A DNA stretch of 64,000 nt, taken from Pyronema omphalodes. Lineage: Eukaryota > Ascomycota > Pezizomycetes > Pezizales > Pyronemataceae. This document shows, in pieces, positions 1 through 12,000 of this stretch. The notes below the pieces were generated by a model, which did not search any database, was not told the origin of the DNA, and was given only the letters and a program-made list of their open reading frames with translations. Made by a program: the position numbers and the translations under genes. Position 1 is the stretch's first letter. Each line of letters opens with the position of its first letter. The stretch spans positions 434,001-498,000 of the forward strand of contig JAJJXM010000049.1 of assembly GCA_024516155.1 (NCBI GenBank). The letters run 5' to 3'.

Positions 1-117
1 CTCGCAATAAAAGTTTTGATTCTATTAAGGGTATAATAAAAGTTAGGTAAGTAGTATCTACTCTCAACAACTGTTTTCTCTAACTCCTCCAGGATTATTA
101 AGCTTCTCAACGTTTTA

Positions 118-1631
118 CTACACGCGCTTCTTTCCCGCCTTCACCTTCGTCTTTTTGACCTTCCCATCTTCGTCATCGTGAATCGGTTCCTCTACGTTCT
201 TAACGCCCCAGAGTAATCCCAAAACACTCAATGCCAGTACGCCTACTACTACACCGGAGCTCTCGTTCGTACTGGGGAATACATTCCAGCCCCATTCTTG
301 TGCCGCCCAGAGAGGAAAGATGAAAGCAGGACCCAATCCAGATTGCCATAAAACGTATGGAGCTCCCCAGGCTAGCCAGGAGTAGAATTGGTAGTGTAAA
401 CTGCGAGCACAAAGCATGCCAATAGTGTTGGCAGAGAGGATTGTACAGAGGATGTAGCGGGGGGTTACGCGGGCGGCAATTTGGCGGTCTTCGAGCTCGA
501 CAGGAGGGGAGAGGATCAGCTGGAGAAAGCCGGGGAAGCTACGTTGTGAAGGCCTGGGGAGGTTAGCTGCTTACTTCATGCAAGAACGGGTGTGGCTGCA
601 TACTTGCGCCATTTCGTCACCAGGAAGATGATGAGAAGGGAAAGATGGACCGCCAGCAGTCCAATGGAAAATTCCTTCGACAGGAAAGTTTCCTCGCTTA
701 CAAACCGCCAATTAACTGTCCATTTGTAGAAAAACTGCCGAGTAAACTCGAAAGCACCGGCAATGTAGCTTCGGGGGTAATCCATTAAGAATCCGGTTGC
801 AAGGAGAAACTATGACATGATCAGACGAGTGACACAACATGCAACGGAGTGAAGTCATTGTTCACCTGAACCTGCGCCATGATCATGGCCTGCCTTAGAG
901 CCTTATCTCTTCCGACGGCTTGCAGTAGTATAGCGCCAACAGCAGGAAGAACGAGTAAAGTGTTCATCTTGACGCCAACAGACATTGAATATGTCATCGA
1001 GCCTAGGGTCCACATGCGTTTTTGCCATAATAGTATCGCCAAGAACAGGAAGAACATTGCAAACGGATCGTTGAAGAGACGAAGCATATAGATGCTGTGT
1101 AAGCGCTTCGATAGTAGTAGCAATGGAAGAATATACGGCGGTGCCTTTAATTCGATTAGACACAACGAAAGCTACGAGAGACAACGGAATAGCTACCCGA
1201 GCTTCACGGTAACACAGTAAGACGACGTAGAGCGTTGCCAGGTACAACCCCACAAAGATCCATTGAGCACGAAGAATATTTGTTCCGTTGTCGGTAAGAC
1301 GGTAAAGCCATGAGTAGATGTAGACGTGGCCAGCCGGGTACACCAACGGCCCAGTACCTCCCTTGATTAAGGCATAGTTTCGTTCTCCTCCGATATACTG
1401 GGTCACTTGTTCCATGTACGCTTTCCAGTCAATCTCTGTATCTGCGAGAGTCGAATGACCTCATTAGCCATGGGCGGTGATGGAGGTTTTCGTGAGCAGC
1501 GCACAGGGAACCTTGAGAACCACAGCTGTCGAAAGCAGCGCATCGGCGAGGAGCAGTGGGGGAATAATCCATGAGGGGAATTTTGAGCGCGAGTTGAAGG
1601 CAAAAGCCCAGGCGTCGCGGAGGAGATCCAT
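118..1631 (-). CDS. ALG3: Dolichyl-P-Man alpha-1,3-mannosyltransferase (ALG3)
   Basis: ER-membrane enzyme that adds the first dolichyl-phosphate-mannose-derived mannose (alpha-1,3) to Man5GlcNAc2-PP-dolichol during N-glycan precursor assembly. Five exons on the complement: 1631-1505, 1441-1197, 1144-866, 809-604, 553-118. They sum to 1293 nt and encode 430 aa, a usual family length. Family hallmarks read directly: start [66 protein letters not shown] [11 protein letters not shown], and the C-terminal [16 protein letters not shown], with many hydrophobic segments between. The tail is lysine-rich ([14 protein letters not shown]). The start was chosen because an in-frame stop lies just upstream and fungal ALG3 begins MDLLR. 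Intron 1 uses an unusual GTGCGC donor, but only that junction restores P-Y-T-E-I-D. It is divergent from the importin gene, with about 330 bp between starts. Confidence 0.95.
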
Positions 1632-1958
1632 CCGGAGGTTCCGAGTAATTGATGAAGACGGACAGCGTTCACTGAGCTCGAGCCAGGTGTGTCAGAAGCA
1701 CCTGGGCCATGAGGTGAGGTGGCCGATATGATATGTCTGAGCCGCGTTTAGGGTGACAATTAAGGTTCGGCTTGGCGGCTTCTGTGGCAGCAGACGCACC
1801 AAGCCTTTTGCGGACTGGCGGCGTGACGTTGAGACTCCCCACCTTCGTGCTGAAGATTGTAGAACATCACGTAAATACCGCCATCCAGGACCTCCGCCGA
1901 GCTTATTACCACTGTCACCTTATTCCATTCTCTGGTTTGCTGTCAAACAATTGCCAAC
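1632..1958. promoter_or_regulatory. Shared divergent promoter region, ALG3 / importin
   Basis: This 327-bp stretch separates the start codons of ALG3 (complement) and the Kap114-like gene (plus), so both promoters and 5' leaders must lie in it or overlap the genes. I see no clear TATA box. The two-way role is inferred from layout only. Confidence 0.5.
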
Positions 1959-4900
1959 ATGGAGCAACAGTAAGTGGGACCCTATGATGGATCTTTAGCA
2001 ACCCCGCCATCCCACTAATACTAGATCTTTAGGCTGCTTGGACTCTTTCAGCAGACCCAGGATACAAATGAGGCACCTCGGAGAGCTGCCGAAGCTCAGC
2101 TAGAGAGTCTTTACGCGAATGCTGGTAACGTTCAGTGCTTGAAAACTTCTAGGGTCCGCCGCAACTAACTATGACCCCACAGGATTCCCGGTTGCCCTTA
2201 CCAACATCGCATGCGCACAAGAACTCCCCCTACCATCACGACAGTCCGCACTCACTACATTAAAGAGATTTATTCTCAGATGCTGGAGTGATCAGTATGA
2301 AGATTTCCAGGGACCCCTCCTTGGCCCAGAGATCAAGCAACATCTTCGCCCGAAACTCCTTGTTCTTGCTACAGATGACCAGCGCAAGGTCCGCGGTATT
2401 GCCGCAGCAATCCTTGGAAAGATCGCCACATCAGGTACAGTCTGGAACGAGTTATGAAGCTATAGAATGGTATAGCTAATGCTCGAGACACAACAGACTA
2501 CCCTGAGGAGTGGCCAGAGCTTCTCGAGAATCTGCTCACATTCATCAACAGCGGAAACGACGCGGCTACAAATGGAGCTCTACATGTCTTGAACGGTTAG
2601 CAAAGCTCTGTTCGTGAATTGGGTTGAGGTACTGACCTAGCTGTAGATGTTTTGGACGAGGGACTTGGAGAGGACCAGTTCTTTGGCATGGCCAAGCAGA
2701 TTGTGGAGACGCTGTTCAAAGTTGCTACTGATGAGAAGGTAACTCTATGCGAGCACGTGCAACTTAATGTCGTAGGAATTTGCTAACATTAATAGCGATC
2801 ATTTTCTGTGCGCTCCCTTTCTGTTTGCACATTCAAGTCATGTGTCGACACTCTTGGCATGATGCGCGGAAGCCACGGCACCGAAATTGAAACCTTTGCA
2901 CAGGAAGCCTTTCACCTGTGGGCTTCGTTTATGACCAGTGTTTTGGATGCTGTACTTTCTTCGACCTCAGACGAGAATGCCAGGGGACTTGTCACTCTTA
3001 AGATTCAGGTTATCCGAACAATTATGCAAATCAGACAGCATTTCCCCAAGCTATTCGAGCAGCACATTGAGAAGATGTTCGGAGCAACTTGGACAGATAT
3101 GACCCGGTCAAAGGACTTATACGTGGATGAGTTTGTTCACGATGCTGCGGAAGGTCGTCTAGTCGACCTGGACTCGCTGCCATACAGTTTGGACTTGTAC
3201 GTTTTGGAGCAGCTCGACTTTGTTCAGTCTTGCCTTGGACACAGAATTGTCAAGGAGAACATTGAGCGTGCTGGTTTTGCTCCCGGAGGAGCAAGCCCAT
3301 TCTCGCAGATGGTCTACACTACCATTGCTCTTAGTCAGATTGCTGGAGAGGACTCGACCATGTGGGAAATTGACCTCAACGTCTTCTTGTCCGAGGAGAC
3401 TGCTATTTCAGCAAACTACACTCCCCGGACAGCATCCGGGGATCTCATCATGAAGCTTGGAGAATTGTTCCCTGTGCAGACAGTCGATGCTCTTTTCGAC
3501 CACACTCAGCGCATCTTTGCGTCTGCCGAGAACACTGGGTTGAAGGAGTCTGTTTTGCATCTTTGGGATCAGCTTCTTAACGAGTACGCCGAGATGGGAC
3601 GGCCGATTGCCGACGGCATTGCCACCAGCTTGCTTGCATACATCGTGGCTGCTATTGGTAGCTCGACTGAGGAGCAGCAGTTCTTGAGAGCCAGAGGTTA
3701 CTCTGTTGCTGCTACCTTGACCAAGGCAATGTACACCACTATTCAGGACAAGGTTGTGGAGTTGATGGAGGAGAGCATCCGTGCCTCTACCGGAGATCCT
3801 TCAGTCATTGTACAGATCACTGCGTTGAGAACTTTCCAGAAGTACAGTGACTCTGTACCTCGCGAGTTTCTCTTGCCTTTGCAGCCCAGTATCATTGCTG
3901 CCATCCGTGCTTTCCTTGCTGGAAAGGAGGATGACGACCCAGAGGACAGTCAGGATGTTCTTACGGAGCTTGTGGAGACCATCAAGTGTGTCACGACCAT
4001 TAACTACGCCGCTATTTTGGACGACAACCTTCGCATTGGCGAGCTTTTGTTCTCCATTGGTCAGAGTGGTATCGGAAACTACCACTTGCTGAGCATCATC
4101 AGAGAAACTTTCGACAATATCACCGAGGGTGCGCCTGATATTTACGTTCCTGTGTGCAACAAGCTCTTGCCTATTATCGCCCAGATGATGGACGTCGATG
4201 CCAACGGAGTGGAGAACCCCCTCAATGGACTTGCTACCGAGATTTTGGAGAGCATCCTTCAGAACGGAACCAGCCCTCTTCCCCAGGGGCTCGTTGCCAC
4301 CTGCATGCCCCGCATCTGCAGAATCCTTCTCACCTCTTCCGAGAGCGAGCTTGTCCAGTCCGGATGTGGAGTTATGAAGGAGATCGTCCGTCTTGACTGC
4401 GCCCAGCTCCTCGAGTGGCGCGACGCCTCCGGCAAGTCTGGCCTTGAGATCTCTCTCATCATCATCGACCGCCTCTTGCGCCCCGAGTTCTCCGAGGCTG
4501 CCGCCATCGAAGTCGGAGCCCTCGCTGCCGAGATTGTTGACAAGGTCGGAGACCAAATAGGACCTGTCCTCCCTGACCTTCTCCGTGCCGTTGCTTCTCG
4601 TCTCTTGACTGCCACCTTGCCTCCTTTCATCCAGTCATTGATCCTTGTCTTTGCCCGCCTTGTCTTGAAGCAGGCCAACGATGTTGTTAACTTCCTCGCT
4701 GGATTAATGCTCGGAAACCGTAATGGATTGGAAGTTGTCATGAGTTCATGGCTTGCTAACACCAGCTACTTTTCTGGATACGAAGAGATCAGACAGAACA
4801 TCATGGCTTTGGCTCATATCTACAACCTTCAGGACCCTCGCTTGGCCCAGATTATCGTCCCTGGAGATCTCGTCATCCCGACTAGCACTCGTATCATGAC

Positions 4901-5401
4901 TAGATCGAGAGCTAAGCAGACTCCTGATCAGTACACCATGATCCCAGTCCCCGTTAAGATCATCAAGCTTCTCGTTCAGGAACTTGGTGGTTCTGCTGAG
5001 GTTAACTCGACCAAGTTCTTCAACTCCACTGCGGCCGACTTTGAGGATGATGATGAAGAGGGTTGGGAGGATGTTGACAACCAGCTCAACGTTCCCGGAA
5101 TGTCTAGAGAGGGTAAGTGAAGTTTGATATCTCATGACTGGAATTTATTGGAAGCTAATGATGAATTGTAGAACTTCTCGCACTCGGTACCTCTGGACGT
5201 ACTTCAAGACAGCTGGATGATGCTACCTACGTAAGTTTCTTAGACTTAAAAAGGTATTTGAAGGATGGATTAACTAACTTCAAATAGAACATCCTCGCCT
5301 CTTTCTTCAAGGAAGTTTCTTCCAAGAACATCGGTGACTTCCAGAGTATCTACAACACCCTTAAGCCCGAGGAACAACACCAGTTGTCTTTGCTTCGATA
5401 G
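1959..5401 (+). CDS. KAP114: Importin-beta family karyopherin, Kap114/importin-9 type
   Basis: Nuclear import receptor of the karyopherin-beta family. Kap114/importin-9 relatives carry histones and TATA-binding protein through the pore under Ran-GTP control. Eight exons: 1959-1969, 2033-2124, 2183-2434, 2497-2595, 2647-2738, 2796-5112, 5172-5230, 5288-5401. They sum to 3036 nt and encode 1011 aa, the expected size. The N-terminal importin-N region is visible (EAQLESLYANAGFPVALTNI, then WPELLENLLTFINSG). Helical HEAT-type repeats fill the large exon. Near the C-terminus an acidic loop, FEDDDEEGWEDVDNQL, resembles the acidic insert of Kap114/importin-9, followed by a conserved end (SIYNTLKPEEQHQLSLLR). 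Exon 1 is only 11 nt (MEQ plus two bases). The family is secure; the subfamily is inferred from length, the N-terminal pattern and the acidic loop. Confidence 0.88.
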
Positions 5402-7166
5402 AGTCCTAGCGGGACCGCTATCAACCCACGTTCCGTAAGCCGTGGGTCGTATTTTTTATATCGAAATGATACTGAAAAGGACTCTTATGAATATCAACCG
5501 CGATTCTGTGAAGAACAAAAAATGTAATTAGAAGTGAGCGAGTAAGAAGACAGACTTTTTGGGTGGCCATATCTTTTTTTTTGTGGTTTTGTGGCCTTGT
5601 AGCTTTGTAGTTCGGTGGCTTTGTAGGGTTGGTTGGACTATTGTATCTATGCGTAAAAGAAGATTCCAATTGTTTTATCTTTTTTTTTTTACCGCTTTGT
5701 AGATTAGTTGCTTGTTACTTGGTTACTTTGTTTTTTTCTCTTGTTACCCTTTTTTCGTTGTGGTTATTGTATGTTATGAATACCGAATGTTGAATGTTGA
5801 ATTTTGCTATTATTTTCTGCTGTTGAAACTTTCGTTATGTAAAATTTTTCCACGGATTGGGATAATACAATTCCCATTGAAATTTGCTTATAACTTAAAT
5901 AGCTTTTGTGATGACTCATGGGCTGTTGTGTATATAAAGAAACAAAGCGTGCATTGTGGATAATGTGATACCACGAATCATAACTTATTTTACATTTACG
6001 TTTTAATCATACACCGGTCGAAGCCTTGAATGCATATACGGGATAAAATAAATCCGTTGATCCTGTCCATGGTCTACCTAATGAGGCGGGCCGCGGCTTA
6101 ATCTCCTACTTCCCAGAAAAAAACGTCGCCATAAAAAAAATAAAAATAGAAAAAAAAATAAAGTAAAAGTAAAATCATAGTAAAGATACCAACCATAAGA
6201 AAGGCAAGTCAGGCTATGTAGGTACTAACATATATGTACTACATATATGTATCCTCAACCTCAACCGAAACCAGTATTTTCTCAAAAACAAAAAAAAAAA
6301 GAAAACAAGAAAAAAAAAAAGAAAAAGAGATATAAGAAAACCAAAATCACCCAAATAGCCATCTCATACTGTCTGTCAATATCCAAAATATTCCGTCACG
6401 GCTAAGAAATCCAAAATTACTTTTTGTAAGTCCCTGCTTTAAGCCGCTTTTTTTTTTCGTTTTAGTTTTTCTCGGCTTTCTTGGGATTGGTTACACCTCT
6501 CTTTTGAATGAAAACTTAGGAAACTTTTGGTGGTATTGATTACTTGGTGAGGATATAAAGAAATAAATTGTGTTATGGTGGTTTAGTGCGAGTCATAATA
6601 TATGAACCCCCCCGACCCGGAAATCGTGTTTTATAGTGAGTGAGTGGGTGGATTAACCAGTTTCTGTATATGTATTTCCAGTATGATGTAGAAGTAATAG
6701 GACACACACAGCATGAATCAATAATAAAGATGACGAGATATAATCAGTGCATCAATAAAAAGAAGGTATAAGAAGAAGGAAATAACATATCTTATAGGCA
6801 ACACAAAGTAACACAAAGTAATGTAAAATCAAGCAAAGTAGGATCAAAAATTCTCCATTGATATCGCTATCGCCATTGCTACAGTAAGGTAAAACTCATC
6901 GTCTCGGATCAGGCATCATACATCAACTCTCGTCAACTCCCATCATCAGCTCTCATCATAATGCAAAGACTAAAGCCACCCACTCCCCTTCCCTCCCTGC
7001 AACACCCCCACAAAATAAAAAGTAAAAAAAAAAACAAAAAAGTAAAAAAATGTTCAAAAATATTCAAAATATTCAGCCAAACCCAAAAACACCTATTTCC
7101 CCAAAGCAAAAAACCCCTCCTATCATAACCCCTCTCCACCATCGCTCATAAACCCCAAGCCCAAGC
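5402..7166. other. Gene-free AT-rich gap with A/T tracts and a LINE relic
   Basis: Between two convergent genes. It holds the 3' flanks, many A or T runs (about 6131-6330 and 7016-7050) and a 130-bp LINE 3'-end relic at 6001-6130, listed separately. The short open frames here are low-complexity. I see no gene. Confidence 0.6.
6001..6130 (-). mobile_element. LINE 3'-end relic (second copy)
   Basis: About 130 bp that aligns end to end with the 3' part of the LINE at 26454-26580. Both start with TTTTAATCATACACCG on the plus strand, and both share AAATCCGTT..TCCTGTCC..GG..ACC and AATCTCCT(G/A)CT. The copy has many substitutions and only the 3'-most part, as expected of an old, strongly 5'-truncated insertion. 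No target duplication is evident. Confidence 0.7.
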
Positions 7167-9098
7167 CTACAAATCCTCCTCCCCATCTACATCTCCCATC
7201 TTCCCCCTTCCAACCATCAAGCTCTCTCTTCTCTTCCCCTCCCATCCTCGTTTCCTCACCACACAATCCCCGCCCATCTTCAATCCATTAACCCTATAAA
7301 ACTCATGTCTCGCCAACTCATCTTCCCTAGCAGAGATAACCAACAACGCCACCGCAATCGCATTCCAGAAGTCTAGTGTTACATCCGAGAAGTCTAGGAT
7401 GATCATTGTGCGGGGGGAAATATCTTGGTTTTCATTGGGGTCTTGGCTGTTAGGGTTGGAGTTGGAGGGATCGGGGGTTTGGCTGGCAGATTGGATGATA
7501 CGTGCATCCAGGGTGAGTAATGCGACCACGGGACCGGAAACGGCGATGCCGTAGACGGTGGAGGAGGCGGTGGTGTCACGGGGTACGCCGGCTGCGGAAA
7601 GTCGGGTTTCTTCTTGGCGGACTTCGGAGGCGAGGGTGTTGAGTTTCTGGGGATGGGTTAGTGGGGGTTATGGGTGTGTTGGTGGGGGAGGAGGAACTTA
7701 CTCTGCGGATTCTGGTTTCTGTATATTCGGCGCCTTTACCGTTGGAGCGTACAAGAACTATACGGGGGTATATCTCGCTGAATTCTTTATGATCTGATGT
7801 GAGGTTAGTTTCCTTCTTATCTTCTTCAAACTCTGAATTCGACTGGAATTTTATATCCGCCTTTGGTTCAGTTTTAGTTAAAGATGGGGGTACAAACTGC
7901 TACTCGTGACATCATCTACCGACCACTGAATATATTTCTTCAGCGCCGCAACGACTCTTTCCTCCGGATCTTTCTCTCCTTCAATACGGCCTCTAACCTC
8001 CACTCCCATTCTTACCAGCGCCGCCAGAGCATTCGTAGCCTGAAACGAATTCTCCAATGAAACCGAATCAATATGTCCCACCTGTATTCCTTTCTCCGGA
8101 AAAAACAATCCATTCGGCATAGTAGGAAAATCAACCTGCCAATGCGCCGGCATCAGGGGTTCTAAGCCTCTATTCCTAATCCTCAAAAACAACTGCGCTT
8201 CCTGTTCCGTGAAACCCTCGTTCCTCAATTCCTCTGCATCTGCCTCATCTTTCGCTTCTCTGATAATCGAATATTCCTCCAACATCTCTTCCTCCTCATC
8301 TTCCACCGCCTCTGTCTTAACCCCAACTTCCTCTTTCACTCCCTCCATTGGCGTAGCAGTAGCACCAGCATCAATATCCTCAGCATTCGTAACATTACTC
8401 ATAGCCGTCGCCTCTCGTGTCGCATGATGATTAACATAAGGAGTATCCGCGATCCTAAGCGCATGAAAATCCCCACTTAATCTCAACCTCTTACTTCTCG
8501 GCGTTGTAGATCTCCCCGGTTTCGTAACATCAACAAATTCCTCTCCCTCACCCAGCATCGAGGGGATTCGACGGATTAGGGGACTACGATTTTCGACAGG
8601 TGGAGGCGATTTCGGGGATCTAGGTCTAGGACGTTTCGCCGGACGAGCTGGGGTTCCTGAGATTCTAGGTTTCATGAGACGGGAGGAGGTGTAATTTTTT
8701 CTAGTACTTGGATCATATGAAGAAGAGCGGTCTGATTCGCGATTGCGCTTTAGGTGGGAATCCCGGGGGACATTATTACTGGTATTGTTACTACTGCCGC
8801 GATCATGCTCAGTATTTTCATAGCGGGAGCGATCGCGTTTTGTTCCCGCTGTAGTAGTAGTCGCCGTCGTCGTCGTCGCTAAGGATTTCGATTCTCGCTT
8901 GATGGTGGTGGTTGTGTTGGCTTCGGTAGTAGCTGTAGTAGTGGTAGTTCCGGTTGTTGCTCGCGGGGCTCGCGGGTATAGTTTTGGGCGCGCGGCTACT
9001 GTGTCGATGTCCATAGGTTGTGAATCATTGTTGCTACTGGTTTGAGAGGAGTTTCTGGACCAGAGGAATTTCGCGGGGTAGGTGAAGATGTTTAACAT
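7167..9098 (-). CDS. Conserved-looking protein of unknown function, 590 aa
   Basis: Three exons on the complement: 9098-7898, 7793-7702, 7646-7167, giving 1773 nt and 590 aa. Phases agree; the first donor could be the nearby GTAGCA site instead of GTTTGT. The first 230 residues are disordered and rich in Ser, Thr, Arg and Pro, with runs of Thr and Asn and basic patches (TRKNYTSSRLMKPRISGTPA, PAKRPRPRSPKSPPP) that could act as nuclear localisation signals. An acidic stretch (VEDEEEEMLEEY) follows. The last 300 residues look folded: a helical EEQEAQLF-type segment, GLEPLMPAHWQVDFPTMPNGLFF, then IYPRIVLVRSNGKGAEYTET and a C-terminal domain with MIILDFSDVTLDFWNAIAVALLV. I do not recognise a named domain. 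A nuclear role is only a guess from composition. Confidence 0.75.
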
Positions 9099-12000
9099 GT
9101 TGAGTTGGAGGTGGTAGTGGTGGTGCTGTCTTCCTTGAGCCCTTGAGTCTCTGTAGTACGAATGAGTGGGTGCCTGGTTGGATATCTATTCCGTGGTTCC
9201 GTTGCGTTCGTTCGTTCGTTCGTTCGTTTCGTTTTGACTGTTCGTGAATGAATGTCAATGCCAATTTGTCCTTAAAGTGCCGTTTATTCGTGTTGTCGTC
9301 GTAGTCGGTGTCTTTGTACGTGTTGAACAGACTGACGGGCAGATGTGGTGAGAGAAGGTGGGTCGGATGGGTTAAACACTGGCAGAAGCGCTGACTTGAT
9401 CAGACACTGGGGTTGACACTGGATATGCCGGGGTGCGTAGAATCGCCCAATCTACGGATATTAGGTGCAGGGGTATGACGTGGTAGTAATGGCCTTATGG
9501 TGGACTCGCACAAGAAGGGAGGGACGAGTTGCACGAAGGGGGAGGTGTGCGTTGGCGATTTTCCATCCAGCTCGTCGCTGAATCGTCGCTGAGAAGCCGG
9601 TATTTGCAGAAAATCATAATGCAGGATAGTCCAATACAGCATGCAGGACAGAGAAGAATTTGTTGCTCTATTGGAATGTTCGAAGGATATGTACAAAATC
9701 TAGAACCCCCAAATTCAAATTCATCTTGGATGAGCTCCACAGAGTATGTAGATGATCGTAAAACCCATGATTCGATGATGCTGCTGCTGTCAGGAACCAA
9801 CGCTCAATCCCCCTCCCCAAGTGGAGCCCTATGAATACCTGTCCCCCCCTCATCCGCACTGCTCATGTCGCCATGAGATCTTCTTAGGCCGTGCATCTTG
9901 CATAAGGGACAGATTTTAGGAAAATTTTCGCTTTAGATCCGTTTTCGGAGGCCTTTTCAGGAGAGACAAGAGTCGCTTAGAGGCAAGACATATCTCCTGA
10001 GTAATTAAACCTCTTAGGAGCTAAGATATAGCCAAGGGATAGCTCTAACGAGATCAAACAAACGATATCGAGCTAGAGAACTTTATTAGCTTCAGGGTCC
10101 AGGAGGTGGAAACGAAGATGTATCTAGAGGATGTAGAGATGTCGTCTTCAAGCTACCGGTACATAACATCCCAACAGCCGCGCAACATCTACGTGTCGTT
10201 CAGCGCCGGTGGAACAGACAGCGCATCGCGAATGCTGGGTGCACTAAGGAGAGCTTCGAACCATCCAATTGAGTCTAGAGTAGCCGCATCGCCTAAAACA
10301 AAACCGAAGAGAGATGTGCCAGTTAGATGTGTCTATGACACTATGTATCCACATAGAGTATATAATCTTTTAATTGAAACCACAATTAAAGAGGAGTTGA
10401 TGATACACCAATGTGCTATCCGGCCCGACTGCAATATAATAAGGGAAGTTTTCGAACCAGCCTGCTGTTTCCCGTCAAGCATTGAGAATTGAGCATGAGA
10501 ATAAGCTATGTATGTATGTCAGCATGTGAAGCTGCGCCCGTCTTTATGATGCGAGGCCTGGATAGTCTGGCTCCGGTAGAGTGGTGGTGAGATGGATAAG
10601 ATAAGATAAGACGGCGCTTTTTTGCATCACTCGTAAATTAAACGTCTGAAACGCCGAGACGTTCACTTGTTGCACCAACTGTTCCAGCGCGGTTGCGCAA
10701 AACCTTTAGCGGTTAGTAGGTAACATCACAGTCGATATGCGTATTCCTTTTGCTAATGAAATGCATCTTCTCGGCACTTCGGCATTCTGATATCACAAAT
10801 ACATACCGAATCGTGTGTGCCAATTTTCAATCCAATCCGAAAGATCCTACGGTTGATCAGCAAACTTTGTTATTGAAAAACAAAACCTCGATTACGTACC
10901 TTTTGTAGTTCTCAATTCATCTCCAACCCCGCAAACCCCACATATTTAATACCTCGGAGCTGAGAATCTAAAGCCGCATGATCATCACAATTGCACTTAA
11001 GTCTCAATCCATTGCGCCTGTGTCCCTCGTGACCCGTATCACCATTATTTCCCTCAATCTTGAAAAATTGCCACAATCTAAGCATCGGGTATATCCGCCT
11101 GTCATCGCATTCGTTCTCGCTTGTAGCCGCTGTTCGATGTTCCTCAGATACATTAGATCTAGATACAGATGAATCGTGCCGTTTCTGCCATTCGTTTTAC
11201 GGCAATCTCGATAAACGTGCGTAAATCGTAAATGATGGGTTTCCTGGGCCCCCAAGGCCCCCATAGATCGATTCAGATGTTACTTCTTTTGTGACGAGCA
11301 ACTTTTAACGAAATCTATTGAGCTAGAGCGGCAGTTGGGAATATCAACCGACAGTTGACGCGCTTTAGCTCCGCGCTAGATTGTTGCCCGGTCACCAGAT
11401 ATCATCCAAATTTGGAGGGAGAATGGAAGCTTAGGTATGCCACCCAGCCACCGAGAATGATGATGAACGAATAATAGGGCTGTGCTCATACTCTAAGGCC
11501 TTGTCAAGGTAGGGACTTGATATCGAAAGAAATTGTGGAGACCAATCGATAACTTTCGGTATTATCCGAGTTCTATGAAAAGACCCATTAGGTATTATAT
11601 CCGAACATCGTGGGGTCCAAGGAGGGGGTAGACATACGAAATTCTACAGTCTTTTCGGTGGCATGGTATATAAATTTCTTGCATTTACGTAGAATAACGA
11701 GAGATTAGACTTAGCAAACGGCTGCTCATCCTAAACGTCCTGTAGTATTGGATATCTATCCGTCATCTCAATCCGTTCGTTTTGCAATTAATTTTTTTTT
11801 CTCATATTCCGGTTATACCTGCCTATCATCTCAGCGATCTAAAGCCATCTTTAGCTCTGAGCTCGGACAAGTCTCGATCAAGTTCCCTACCATGGTAGAC
11901 ACCCGGTGTCATCGGCCCGTTGGGGCCGCCCAACTTTTCAGCTGACAACTTTAGCCCGCCGGTTCACCACATGTGGCTCTCCAGCCGAGGCGAGCAACTA

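Noticed and set aside
3801..5135. Long antisense frames inside the importin gene
   Set aside because: Shadow frames of a well-supported coding exon.
9529..10492. Plus-strand frames of 101 and 128 aa
   Set aside because: No domain, poor start context (the second begins at a GTG), no splice partners; kept out for lack of support.
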